Shown here: positions 53,842 through 62,144 of the stretch, piece after piece
Layout of the letters: the number at the start of each line of letters is the position of its first letter
How positions within the stretch are numbered: the first letter of the stretch is position 1
Assembly: GCF_900108225.1 (NCBI RefSeq)
Contig: NZ_FNUZ01000003.1
Location: 1 to 64,000 of the forward strand
Length of the DNA stretch: 64,000 nt
Source of the DNA: Thalassococcus halodurans
GTDB taxonomy: Bacteria; Pseudomonadota; Alphaproteobacteria; Rhodobacterales; Rhodobacteraceae
Reading direction: 5' to 3'
Made by a program: the position numbers and the translations under genes
The notes under the pieces: model-generated
The model's input: only the letters and a program-made list of their open reading frames with translations
Databases searched by the model: none
What the model was told of the DNA's origin: nothing

Positions 53842-54037
53842 CGTTTTCCCAAAGAATTGTTCTTGCACGTGCAAGGTCCTGCGCCCTAACCATAAGGCGG
53901 CGTGGCAAAATGCCAATGGACCCTTCGAGCACGCTCATATTTACGTCGAGTTCAAAGGTTTCTATACCCGCGTCGTCCAGCACTGTGCGGGCAAGTGGAA
54001 TAAGAGTAATATCGGTCGTGCGCAAAAGCTCTTCCAT
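53822..54037 (-). CDS. DUF2007 family protein
   Basis: 71 residues with MEELLRTTDITLIPLARTVLDDAGIETFELDVNMSV and GILPRRLMVRAQDLARAR, the DUF2007 pattern of a small alpha/beta protein, often called putative signal-transducing domain. Starts at 54037 (MEELL) or three residues earlier at 54046. It overlaps the TrmN6-like gene and is divergent from the polyprenyl synthase by 54 bp. Function unknown. Confidence 0.8.
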   Translation of the reverse strand: MEELLRTTDITLIPLARTVLDDAGIETFELDVNMSVLEGSIGILPRRLMVRAQDLARARTILWENGVKFEG

Positions 54038-54091
54038 ATTTCTCATCTAAACATCGGGGTCGGCCAAAGTCGACCCTTGGGGAGCATCACA

Positions 54092-55093
54092 ATGGGTTTG
54101 GATCACACATCTGTAAAACCGCATGAACGCCTCGCTCAGGTCCTGTCGGGCGAGATGGAACAGGTGAACACGCTGATCCGCGACCGGATGGCATCGGAAC
54201 ATGCCCCGCGCATCCCAGAAGTGACCGCCCATTTGGTTGAGGCCGGCGGCAAGCGCCTGCGCCCCATGCTGACACTCGCATCTGCCAAGATGTGTGGCTA
54301 CGACGGCCCTTATCATGTGCATCTGGCGGCCACTGTGGAATTCATTCACACCGCGACCCTGCTGCATGACGACGTCGTCGACGAAAGCGCCCAGCGTCGT
54401 GGGCGCCCGACGGCAAACCTGCTTTGGGACAACAAATCCAGCGTTCTGGTGGGCGATTATCTGTTCGCCCGATCGTTCCAGTTGATGGTGGAAACCGGAT
54501 CACTGCGCGTTCTGGATATTCTGGCCAATGCCTCGGCCACGATTGCCGAAGGAGAAGTGCTGCAACTGTCCGCCGCGACCGACCTGCGCACGGACGAATC
54601 CGTCTACCTTCAGATCGTGCGTGGCAAAACAGCGGCGCTGTTCTCGGCTGCGATGGAAGTGGGCGGCGTGATTGCAGGCGTCGATGATGCGCTGACACAG
54701 GCGCTGTTTGACTACGGCGATGCGTTGGGCATTGCCTTCCAGATTGTGGACGATCTACTCGATTATCAGGGCGACACGAAAGCCACCGGTAAAAACGTTG
54801 GTGACGATTTCCGTGAACGCAAACTGACCCTGCCGGTGATCAAGGCCATCGCCAAAGCCGACGATGAAGAACGCGCCTTCTGGAAGCGGACCATCGAGAA
54901 AGGCAAACAGGAAGACGGTGATCTGGAACACGCCTTGGATCTTCTGAACCGTCACGGTGCGCTTGAAGCAACGCGCGACGATGCGCTGGAATGGGCTGAT
55001 AAAGCCAAGACAGCACTGTCCGCGATCCCGCAAAGCGATCTGCGCGACATGCTGATTGATCTGGCCGATTACGTGGTCGCGCGGATCAACTGA
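54092..55093 (+). CDS. ispB: Long-chain polyprenyl diphosphate synthase (ubiquinone side chain)
   Basis: A 333-residue trans-prenyltransferase. The two Asp-rich motifs are DDVVDESAQRRG near 93-104 (FARM) and DDLLDYQGD near 222-230 (SARM). GGKRLRP near 53 binds the diphosphate. It makes the octa- or decaprenyl tail of ubiquinone, which ETF-QO in this window uses as an electron acceptor. GGGGAG precedes the ATG at 54092. The stop abuts the convergent ispE stop directly (no spacer). Chain length cannot be read with certainty. Confidence 0.92.
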   Translation: MGLDHTSVKPHERLAQVLSGEMEQVNTLIRDRMASEHAPRIPEVTAHLVEAGGKRLRPMLTLASAKMCGYDGPYHVHLAATVEFIHTATLLHDDVVDESAQRRGRPTANLLWDNKSSVLVGDYLFARSFQLMVETGSLRVLDILANASATIAEGEVLQLSAATDLRTDESVYLQIVRGKTAALFSAAMEVGGVIAGVDDALTQALFDYGDALGIAFQIVDDLLDYQGDTKATGKNVGDDFRERKLTLPVIKAIAKADDEERAFWKRTIEKGKQEDGDLEHALDLLNRHGALEATRDDALEWADKAKTALSAIPQSDLRDMLIDLADYVVARIN

Positions 55094-55921
55094 TCACGGG
55101 TTCAGCGTAACGGGCGCAACCCACCAATCCGGACGCTTGGCCGCAATGCGCAAGGCCGCCTGTTGGGCGGTCTCCGTATCGGGATATAGCCCGAAGCACG
55201 TCGCCCCCGATCCCGACATCCGCGCCAAAAGCGCATCATCCAGAACCGCCAGAACATCGTCGATCACAGGAGCAATCTCGCGCGCGGGAGCGGACAAATC
55301 ATTGCGTTGGCCCGCCAACCAGTCCGCTGCCGCGGTCACATCGACAAAGTCCGGGATGACGTCTGGCATCGGCGCATTATTCTTTGTCGCCAATCCTTTG
55401 AACGCTGCCGGTGTCGGAACGCCCACGCGCGGATTGACCAGTACGGCGGGCATGGCGGGCAGTCCTTCGACGGGCATCCGCCCTTCGCCTGCGCCGGAAA
55501 TACGCGCCGCTTTCGGATCCAGACACATCGGCACATCAGCACCCAGCGTCATCGCATTGCCCGGCAGGGGCATCCCCCACATCTCACCCAGCGCGCGCAG
55601 CGTTGCCGCCGCATCAGACGATCCCCCGCCAATACCCGCGGCCGACGGCAATTCCTTGTACAAGTGGATTGATGCACCGCGCACCGGATCCAAGAGGCGC
55701 GCGGCTTTCAGAACCAGATTTTCCTCGCCGGTCGGGACGCCATCGGCAAAGGGGCCTTCGACGCTCAGCGCCAGTTCGCTGTTCGGGGACACTTCGATGC
55801 GGTCGCCAAAGTCAGCGAATACAACCAGCGAATCCAATAGGTGATAGCCGTCTGGGCGTTGGCCCAAGACGTGAAGGGTCAGGTTGATCTTTGCCGGAGC
55901 AAAGTCGTTAATTTTTGTCAT
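55094..55921 (-). CDS. ispE: 4-diphosphocytidyl-2-C-methyl-D-erythritol kinase
   Basis: A 275-residue GHMP kinase of the MEP isoprenoid pathway. FAPAKINLTLHVLGQRPDGYHLLDSL is the N-terminal signature (residues 7-32), and the ATP loop SAAGIGGGSSDAAATL is near 93-108. The C-terminal SGSGATCFGLYPD completes the fold. It overlaps the TPR gene upstream by 14 bp on the same strand, so they form an operon. With the polyprenyl synthase opposite, isoprenoid synthesis is clustered here. Confidence 0.96.
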   Translation of the reverse strand: MTKINDFAPAKINLTLHVLGQRPDGYHLLDSLVVFADFGDRIEVSPNSELALSVEGPFADGVPTGEENLVLKAARLLDPVRGASIHLYKELPSAAGIGGGSSDAAATLRALGEMWGMPLPGNAMTLGADVPMCLDPKAARISGAGEGRMPVEGLPAMPAVLVNPRVGVPTPAAFKGLATKNNAPMPDVIPDFVDVTAAADWLAGQRNDLSAPAREIAPVIDDVLAVLDDALLARMSGSGATCFGLYPDTETAQQAALRIAAKRPDWWVAPVTLNP

Positions 55922-57626
55922 CAGTTACCATGTTCAGCGGATCAGCGCCTTCTTCTTCAAGAAGCTGATCCAGGCCGACTTCCAATTTGCGCCGGATGCG
56001 GTCGGCATCCGCGTCTTCGGACACATTTTCGTAGTCCACAAAACTTAAGGCACGTCGCCACATAAACTGCGCCTCGGTCCGACGGCCAACAGCCCAATAG
56101 CTGTCCCCGAGGTGATCGTTCACCACAGGATCGATCGGCATCAATTCGGCTGCGCGTTCAAGATGTTCGACGGCCTCTTCATACCGGCCAAGTTTGAAAA
56201 GAACCCAGCCAAGGCTGTCGACGATATAACCGCTGCCCGGCTCAGCCGCGACCGCCCGTTCAATCATATCCAAGGCTTCATCCAGCTTGGTCTGCTTTTC
56301 GACCAGCGAATACCCCAGATAGTTCAGAACCTGCGGCTGATCGGGGTTCAGGTCCAGCGCGGTGCGGAAGTCGGCCTCGGCCGCCTCCCAGTTGCCGGAC
56401 CGTTCGTTGGAAATACCGCGCGCGTAGAACAAGAACCATTGCGACCGCTCTGGTTCGTCGAACAGGTCGATTGCTTTGGTGTAGGCCTCAATGGCGTCGT
56501 CGTATTCGTTCAGCGATCGCTTCAGATCGGCCAAGGTCGATTGGACAACGGGCAAATCGCCGTGGGTTTCCGCAAGGCTTTCCAACACCTCAACCGCCGC
56601 ATCGGTGCGTCCAGCAGCGCGCAAGGCACCTGCCCGTCCCAGTTCCGCCGCATGGAACGCCGGATCATCGCGCTCAACATCACGGTAGGCATCGACGGCC
56701 AGTTCGTACTGGCCAAGACGTTCAAGCAATTCGGCCGTCATCAGCGCCGCCTCGAAATGGTCGCTGCGCAGGTGTTCGGCGATGCGTGCATAAAGAAGCG
56801 TGAAATCGTCAGACGCATCCTGTGCCAGTGCCTCGGCCAATGAGAAGAAGGATTCAGCCAACCCGTCCTTGGCAGAACGAACCACGTTGAACGGCAGGGT
56901 TTCGCCCGCCTCAAGCGCGGCTTTTACGCTGCGCAGCTCCGGGTCCATCTGGGCGTTAAAGGACTGATCCAGAAAATCGAGCGCTTCCTGATTACGCTCA
57001 AGCTGGCTCAGGATCGACAAACGCGCAATGACGGCGCGACGGGTGAATTGCAGACCGCCAGCCATGTCGGTCGCAAAGATCTTTTCAGCGCCCTCATAAT
57101 CACCTACAGATGCCAGCGCCAAAGCCTTGTGATACACGGCAAATGGTTCAAGCCCTTGGGTTTCGCCGACCTTTTCAAAGGCGACCAGCGCGGCGCTCAT
57201 GTCGCCTTGGCCCAACTGGGACCACGCGGTGATCAATCCGTCAACCAAGGGGCCAACGCCACGGTTCTGCGCAATCATATCGATTGCACCGGCGTAATCA
57301 TCCTTGCCAAGGCGTTCGGCCATAACAGCCATCTGCGCGACCTGGCTGGATTGACCGCTTTCCAGAATGCGATTGCCCAGGACTGCCGCCCGTTCGACAT
57401 TGCCCAGTGACAGGTACGACAGCGCGCCGCGATCCATAAATTCAAGGTTTTCGGGATCGAACATCAGGGCACGGTCAAAATAGCGGGCCGCCTGCTCAAA
57501 ATCGCCGGTCATTCCCGCCTGACGCGCTGCCAGATAATCACCGGCAACCCCCTGCGCCGCCGACATCGACGGAAGGAAGAGTGCAATTGCCGTTGCCGCG
57601 GCTTTAAGCCAGCCTGATTGAGTCAT
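55908..57626 (-). CDS. Secreted TPR-repeat protein
   Basis: A 572-residue periplasmic or exported TPR protein. Signal peptide MTQSGWLKAAATAIALFLPSMSAAQG ends near 25. At least eight degenerate TPR units follow (ARQAGMTGDFEQAARYFDRAL, FRTALDLNPDQPQVLNYLGYSL, LFKLGRYEEAVEHLERAAELMPIDPVVNDHLGD). Its C-terminus overlaps ispE, suggesting coupling, but why envelope TPR and ispE are joined is unknown. The same pairing is common in Rhodobacterales. Start at 57626 fits the signal peptide. Confidence 0.9.
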   Translation of the reverse strand: MTQSGWLKAAATAIALFLPSMSAAQGVAGDYLAARQAGMTGDFEQAARYFDRALMFDPENLEFMDRGALSYLSLGNVERAAVLGNRILESGQSSQVAQMAVMAERLGKDDYAGAIDMIAQNRGVGPLVDGLITAWSQLGQGDMSAALVAFEKVGETQGLEPFAVYHKALALASVGDYEGAEKIFATDMAGGLQFTRRAVIARLSILSQLERNQEALDFLDQSFNAQMDPELRSVKAALEAGETLPFNVVRSAKDGLAESFFSLAEALAQDASDDFTLLYARIAEHLRSDHFEAALMTAELLERLGQYELAVDAYRDVERDDPAFHAAELGRAGALRAAGRTDAAVEVLESLAETHGDLPVVQSTLADLKRSLNEYDDAIEAYTKAIDLFDEPERSQWFLFYARGISNERSGNWEAAEADFRTALDLNPDQPQVLNYLGYSLVEKQTKLDEALDMIERAVAAEPGSGYIVDSLGWVLFKLGRYEEAVEHLERAAELMPIDPVVNDHLGDSYWAVGRRTEAQFMWRRALSFVDYENVSEDADADRIRRKLEVGLDQLLEEEGADPLNMVTDDKN

Positions 57627-57692
57627 TGTCGCCCTTTCGGCCTCTGTGAGGTGCTTTGCCTTAAACCTAGTCCTCTGCACAGCCACGCGCAA

Positions 57693-57720
57693 TGAGGGGC
57701 CCACAATAATGGGCCCCTCA
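57693..57720. repeat. Perfect 11-bp inverted repeat in the TPR/LytTR spacer
   Basis: TGAGGGGCCCA-CAATAA-TGGGCCCCTCA, 67 bp upstream of the TPR gene start. No long T-tract on either side. Might be an attenuator, a terminator for readthrough, or a binding site. Confidence 0.5.
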
Positions 57721-57898
57721 TCATAAATCTTACGTTATCACGAAAAGACTTTCACAGCCTTCCAGCGACCAGCCAAAGTCGCTTTGTCCGCTGCATCACT
57801 CACGCAGCAGAGGAAAATCTACTTAAGAGGTAGTAATAAACCTTACATGCGCAAAATCGCTGTGTTATTCGTGTAATGGTAGAGTTTGCAGATTGACG

Positions 57899-58732
57899 AT
57901 GCGTGAAATAGACACATCAGTAAACCTGCCAAGGAAGTTCGTTTTTTACCTTACCTTGGTGGCTATTGTTACGGTGATTGGCCCATTTGGCACGTACCAC
58001 GCCCTTTCCCTCTGGGACAGGTTCGCGTTCTGGCTGGTGGACTTTTCCGCTGTGGCCGTCTTCGCCCATATCGGTGTTTATACTGCGTTTTCCGTAAATC
58101 TTTTCAATAAGCTATCGGGCACGACACGATTGTGCATCGGAGGCGTTTTGGGCGCAATCCCGTCTACTGCGGCTGTCATGTTCATCTACAAGGTTTTCGC
58201 ACCCGAAGCAGCCGCGACGCTGATTTACCCCAAGGTGTATCTAGAGATCGCAGTGATTTCCGCACCCATGTTGTTAACTGAATTTGTCGTCATTCCCGCT
58301 GTCGTTCAAAAAACAAAAGGCGCCGAGGAAGAGGTTGCCGAACCAGTCGATGAAACGCCGCCAATGGAACCGGCAGCGCCCCTCGCCAAGCAACCAGAGC
58401 TGCCATCCGCGCTGAAAGACCGCTTGCCGCCAGAGATGCACAGCGCGCGCATTTGCTCAATTTCCATGCAGGATCACTATGCCCACATCACAACAGATCG
58501 CGGAAATGCGATGCTCCTCATGCGGATGGGGGATCTTGTCGATCTGCTGAATGGGGTAGACGGCATTCAAATCCACCGCTCACACTGGGTGGCGACTGCA
58601 GAAATCGAAAAGATTGAGAAGAACGGGCGCAAGCATCATGTGCATTTGCGGGATGGACGGGTTTTGCCGGTCTCGTCCAACCGGTTGGATCAAGCGCGCG
58701 CCCAAATCGAGCGCGCGCAAGAAACTGTCTGA
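57899..58732 (+). CDS. Membrane-anchored LytTR DNA-binding protein
   Basis: A 277-residue protein with about four hydrophobic helices (16-36, 50-70, 82-102, 112-136), then a Pro/Glu linker and a C-terminal LytTR domain (about 175-275) with ISMQDHYAHITTDRGNAMLLMRMGDLVDLL, IHRSHWVATAEIEKIEK and HLRDGRVLPVSSNRLDQAR. LytTR binds DNA through beta strands. The fusion makes it a membrane-tethered regulator without a partner kinase. ATG 57899 is used; a TTG at 57893 is in frame. Ribosome site weak. Stop abuts ETF-QO stop exactly. Confidence 0.9.
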   Translation: MREIDTSVNLPRKFVFYLTLVAIVTVIGPFGTYHALSLWDRFAFWLVDFSAVAVFAHIGVYTAFSVNLFNKLSGTTRLCIGGVLGAIPSTAAVMFIYKVFAPEAAATLIYPKVYLEIAVISAPMLLTEFVVIPAVVQKTKGAEEEVAEPVDETPPMEPAAPLAKQPELPSALKDRLPPEMHSARICSISMQDHYAHITTDRGNAMLLMRMGDLVDLLNGVDGIQIHRSHWVATAEIEKIEKNGRKHHVHLRDGRVLPVSSNRLDQARAQIERAQETV

Positions 58733-60382
58733 TTACATGTTCGGATAGTTCGGACCTTCGCCACCCTGCGGTGTCGTCCAGTTGATGTTCTGGCTGGGGT
58801 CTTTGATGTCACATGTTTTGCAGTGCACGCAGTTCTGGAAGTTGACGACAAAGCGTGTCTCTTTGCCTTCCTCTTCGACGAACTCGTACACACCAGCGGG
58901 GCAATAGCGCGCCGACGGGCCTGCGTATTTCGGCAGGTTAACCTTCACCGGAATGGTCGGGTCTTTCAGCTGCAGGTGCGGAGGCTGCTGTTCTTCGTGG
59001 TTCGTGAACGAGAAGCTGACGTTGGTCAGGCGGTCAAAGCTCAGCTTGCCATCGGGCTTGGGATAATCGATGGGCGCGAAATCCTTGGCCTCGCCTGTGG
59101 CGTCCGCATCGGTTTTGCCGTGGCCGATTGTGCCCAGCAGCGAGAAGCCGAATGTGTTGGTCCACATGTCCAGACCGCCCACCATCAGCGATGCGACCAG
59201 ACCGTACTTGGACCACAGCGGTTTCACGTTGCGGACCTTCTTCAGGTCTTTACCAATCGCGCCTTCGCGGACTTCAACCTCATAGTCGTTCAGCTCATCG
59301 CCGGAACGATCCGCCTTGATCGCGGCAAAGGCAGCTTCTGCTGCGGCCTTACCGGACAGCATCGCATTGTGGTTGCCCTTAATGCGTGGGACGTTGACCA
59401 TGCCGACGGAACAACCCAGCAGCGCCACACCAGGCGCCACCATCTTCGGCATGGACTGATAACCACCCTCAGAGATCGCACGCGCGCCATAAGCCACGCG
59501 CTTACCGCCCTCAAGCAGCTCGGCGACCATCGGATGGTGCTTGAAGCGCTGGAATTCCATGTAGGGGAAGAGGTGCGGGTTTTCGTAGTTCAGGTGAACC
59601 ACGAAACCGACGTAAACCTGATTGTTTTCCAGATGGTAGATGAAGGAGCCACCACCTGCGTTCGAACCCAGCGGCCACCCCATCGTGTGGGTGACAGTGC
59701 CCTGCTTGTGCTTGGCGGGATCGACTTCCCAAATCTCTTTCATGCCGATGCCGAATTTCTGCGGCTCTTTACCAGCGGAAAGCTTGTACTTCTCGATCAC
59801 TTCCTTGGCGAGCGACCCACGAACGCCTTCGGACAGGAACACGTACTTGCCGTGCAACTCCATGCCCGGCTCATAGCCGTCGCCCGGTGTGCCATCGGGG
59901 TTCTTGCCGAATTCGCCGGCAACCACGCCTTTGACTTCACCGTTGTCGCCGTAAACCAGCTCGGAACAGGCCATGCCCGGGAAAATCTCGACGCCCAGTT
60001 CTTCGGCTTGTTCGGCCATCCAGCGGCAGACGTTGCCCATCGAAACGATGTAGTTGCCGTGGTTGTTCATCAGCGGCGGCATGGGGAAGTTCGGCACGCG
60101 GATCTGGCCTGCTTCACCCAGCATATAGAAGTTGTCTTCTTTGACCGGCGTATTCAGCGGTGCGCCTTTGTCTTTCCAATCAGGGATCAGCGCATCCAGA
60201 CCGCAGGGGTCAAGAACGGCACCCGACAGGATGTGTGCGCCAACTTCGGAGCCTTTTTCAAGGACAACGACATTCAGCTCAGCATCCAACTGTTTCAACC
60301 GGATCGCAGCAGACAGGCCCGCCGGGCCCGCACCTACGATTACAACGTCATATTCCATCGCTTCGCGCTGAATATCGGTCAT
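58733..60382 (-). CDS. Electron transfer flavoprotein-ubiquinone oxidoreductase
   Basis: A 549-residue membrane-associated FAD/4Fe-4S protein that passes electrons from ETF to ubiquinone. FAD motif GAGPAG is at residues 17-22; the ubiquinone/FAD region GSNAGGGSFIYHLENNQVY and GVRGSLAKEVIEKY follow. The C-terminal ferredoxin-like part has CPAGVYEFVEEEGKETRFVVNF then CVHCKTCDIKDP, four Cys ligands. GAGGGAG precedes the ATG at 60382. It works with EtfAB of this window. Confidence 0.97.
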   Translation of the reverse strand: MTDIQREAMEYDVVIVGAGPAGLSAAIRLKQLDAELNVVVLEKGSEVGAHILSGAVLDPCGLDALIPDWKDKGAPLNTPVKEDNFYMLGEAGQIRVPNFPMPPLMNNHGNYIVSMGNVCRWMAEQAEELGVEIFPGMACSELVYGDNGEVKGVVAGEFGKNPDGTPGDGYEPGMELHGKYVFLSEGVRGSLAKEVIEKYKLSAGKEPQKFGIGMKEIWEVDPAKHKQGTVTHTMGWPLGSNAGGGSFIYHLENNQVYVGFVVHLNYENPHLFPYMEFQRFKHHPMVAELLEGGKRVAYGARAISEGGYQSMPKMVAPGVALLGCSVGMVNVPRIKGNHNAMLSGKAAAEAAFAAIKADRSGDELNDYEVEVREGAIGKDLKKVRNVKPLWSKYGLVASLMVGGLDMWTNTFGFSLLGTIGHGKTDADATGEAKDFAPIDYPKPDGKLSFDRLTNVSFSFTNHEEQQPPHLQLKDPTIPVKVNLPKYAGPSARYCPAGVYEFVEEEGKETRFVVNFQNCVHCKTCDIKDPSQNINWTTPQGGEGPNYPNM

Positions 60383-60651
60383 GACACTCCCTCTGCCCAC
60401 AGAAACGGGCACTCTTGTGAAATATTCTTGCGCCACGAGGTAACGACCGACACCGCCAAGGTCAATTGTGACACGGCGTCTCGGGACCAAATGATGTGAT
60501 GATAGCGCGAACGCCCGCCAATTTTTCTAGCAGCACTTGCCAAGTGCTTTGCACTGCAACACTGTTGCATCGCCCGACACCCCGTGATTAGGACACGGCA
60601 TAACCAGTGACAGCGTTGCGATCCGTCGTGATGCAACCTCCGGGAAAGAAA

Positions 60652-61122
60652 ATGGAAAAACTACCGATGACCCGCGCGGGGGCCACCGCGCTAGAAGTTG
60701 AATTGAAAAAGCTCAAGTCCGAAGAGCGTCCCGCCATTATTCAGGCGATCGCAGAGGCACGCGAATTGGGCGACCTGAAAGAAAACGCCGAATACCATTC
60801 CGCGCGTGAAAAGCAGGGTTTTATTGAAGGCCGCATCAAGGAGATCGAGGGCGTTCTGGGCTTGGCCGAGGTCATCGACCCGACCAAACTGAGCGGTTCG
60901 ATCAAATTCGGCGCGACCGTCACGTTGGTTGACGAAGACACCGACGAAGAAAAAACTTGGCAGATCGTTGGCGAACACGAAGCCAACATCGAAAAAGGCC
61001 TTTTGAACATCAAATCCCCCATCGCCCGTGCCCTGATCGGCAAGGAAGAGGGCGATAGCGTCGAAGTGCGCACACCGGGTGGTGAGAAAAGCTACGAAGT
61101 GCTCAAGATTGAATACATCTGA
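60652..61122 (+). CDS. greA: Transcription elongation factor GreA
   Basis: A 156-residue Gre factor that rescues backtracked RNA polymerase. The N-terminal coiled coil has [24 protein letters not shown] and the tip acidic residues in [20 protein letters not shown]. The C-terminal domain has [34 protein letters not shown] 60652 is preceded by GGGAAAG. The next gene follows 17 bp later on the same strand, so they are probably an operon. Confidence 0.97.
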   Translation: MEKLPMTRAGATALEVELKKLKSEERPAIIQAIAEARELGDLKENAEYHSAREKQGFIEGRIKEIEGVLGLAEVIDPTKLSGSIKFGATVTLVDEDTDEEKTWQIVGEHEANIEKGLLNIKSPIARALIGKEEGDSVEVRTPGGEKSYEVLKIEYI

Positions 61123-61139
61123 TCAAAGGTGCAGCTGAT

Positions 61140-62144
61140 ATGGCTGACAGTAGTCAGAAAAAATCCGGTTTGGGCCTAAGCGACCATCAATCCGCCGAAG
61201 CAACGCGCGCGGTTGATCGGGCGGCTTTGGGCATTGGCATTGTGTGGCTTTTGCTGTCCGCAGGCTATTTCCTGTTCTTCAGTCAGGACGGGCTGGATGG
61301 CGTGCGCTTTCTGCTGATCCTGATGGTAGTATTTATGCCGGTCGCCATGATCTGGGTTGCCGCCATGGCCATGCGCGCTGCCCGCATCATGGAGGCCGAA
61401 AGCGCCCGTTTGCAGGCCGCTGTGGATGCGCTGCGCAAGGCTTATGTGACCCAGTCCAAAGCATCGTCGCCGAACGAACAGCTGCCCGCTGTGTCGATCG
61501 CGAAAAAGCTGGATGAAATCGCTGCGGCCCAACGCAAAACTGAAACGGCCTTAGCGACCTTCACCACGGTGCGCCATCAGAACCCAGCGCCGCTGGCATC
61601 TGATCCGTCTGATCCGAACGGTGGCGATCAGCCTGCGCTGGCGCTTGGCACACCGGCCGAGGCGATTGGCCAGCCACTAAGCACCGCTCAGTTGATACGC
61701 GCGCTAAACTTCCCCGAGACGGCGGATGATTCCGAAGGGTTCGCCGCCCTGCGCCGCGCGTTGAAGGATCGCCCGACAGCCCAGCTGGTTCAGGCCAGCC
61801 AGGATGTGCTCACGCTGCTCAGCCAAGACGGCATCTATATGGACGATCTGCGCCCCGATCTGGCCCGCCCCGAACTGTGGCGTCGTTTTGCCCAAGGTGA
61901 ACGGGGACGCGTGATTGCAGCGCTTGGCGGTGTGCGCGACCGGTCTTCGCTGGCACTGACCAACGCACGTATGAAGAAAGACCCGATCTTCCGCGATGCG
62001 ACACACCACTTCTTGCGCCTCTACGACAAGGCGCTGGCGCAGTTCGAAAAGACTGCAACCGACGAAGAACTGGCCGATTACACCATGACCCGCACATCGC
62101 GCGCGTTCATGTTGTTGGGCCGCGTTGCGGGCACCTTCGATTAA
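61140..62144 (+). CDS. Membrane protein of unknown function downstream of greA
   Basis: This 334-residue protein has two hydrophobic segments near 30-50 and 57-80, then a coiled coil (ARIMEAESARLQAAVDALRKAYV) and an Ala/Pro-rich linker near 125-170. The C-terminal 140 residues are helical (LIRALNFPETADDSEGFAALRRALKDRPTAQLVQ). No family recognised; similar proteins follow greA in other Rhodobacterales from memory. It ends overlapping the convergent MoeA stop by four bases. Confidence 0.8.
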   Translation: MADSSQKKSGLGLSDHQSAEATRAVDRAALGIGIVWLLLSAGYFLFFSQDGLDGVRFLLILMVVFMPVAMIWVAAMAMRAARIMEAESARLQAAVDALRKAYVTQSKASSPNEQLPAVSIAKKLDEIAAAQRKTETALATFTTVRHQNPAPLASDPSDPNGGDQPALALGTPAEAIGQPLSTAQLIRALNFPETADDSEGFAALRRALKDRPTAQLVQASQDVLTLLSQDGIYMDDLRPDLARPELWRRFAQGERGRVIAALGGVRDRSSLALTNARMKKDPIFRDATHHFLRLYDKALAQFEKTATDEELADYTMTRTSRAFMLLGRVAGTFD

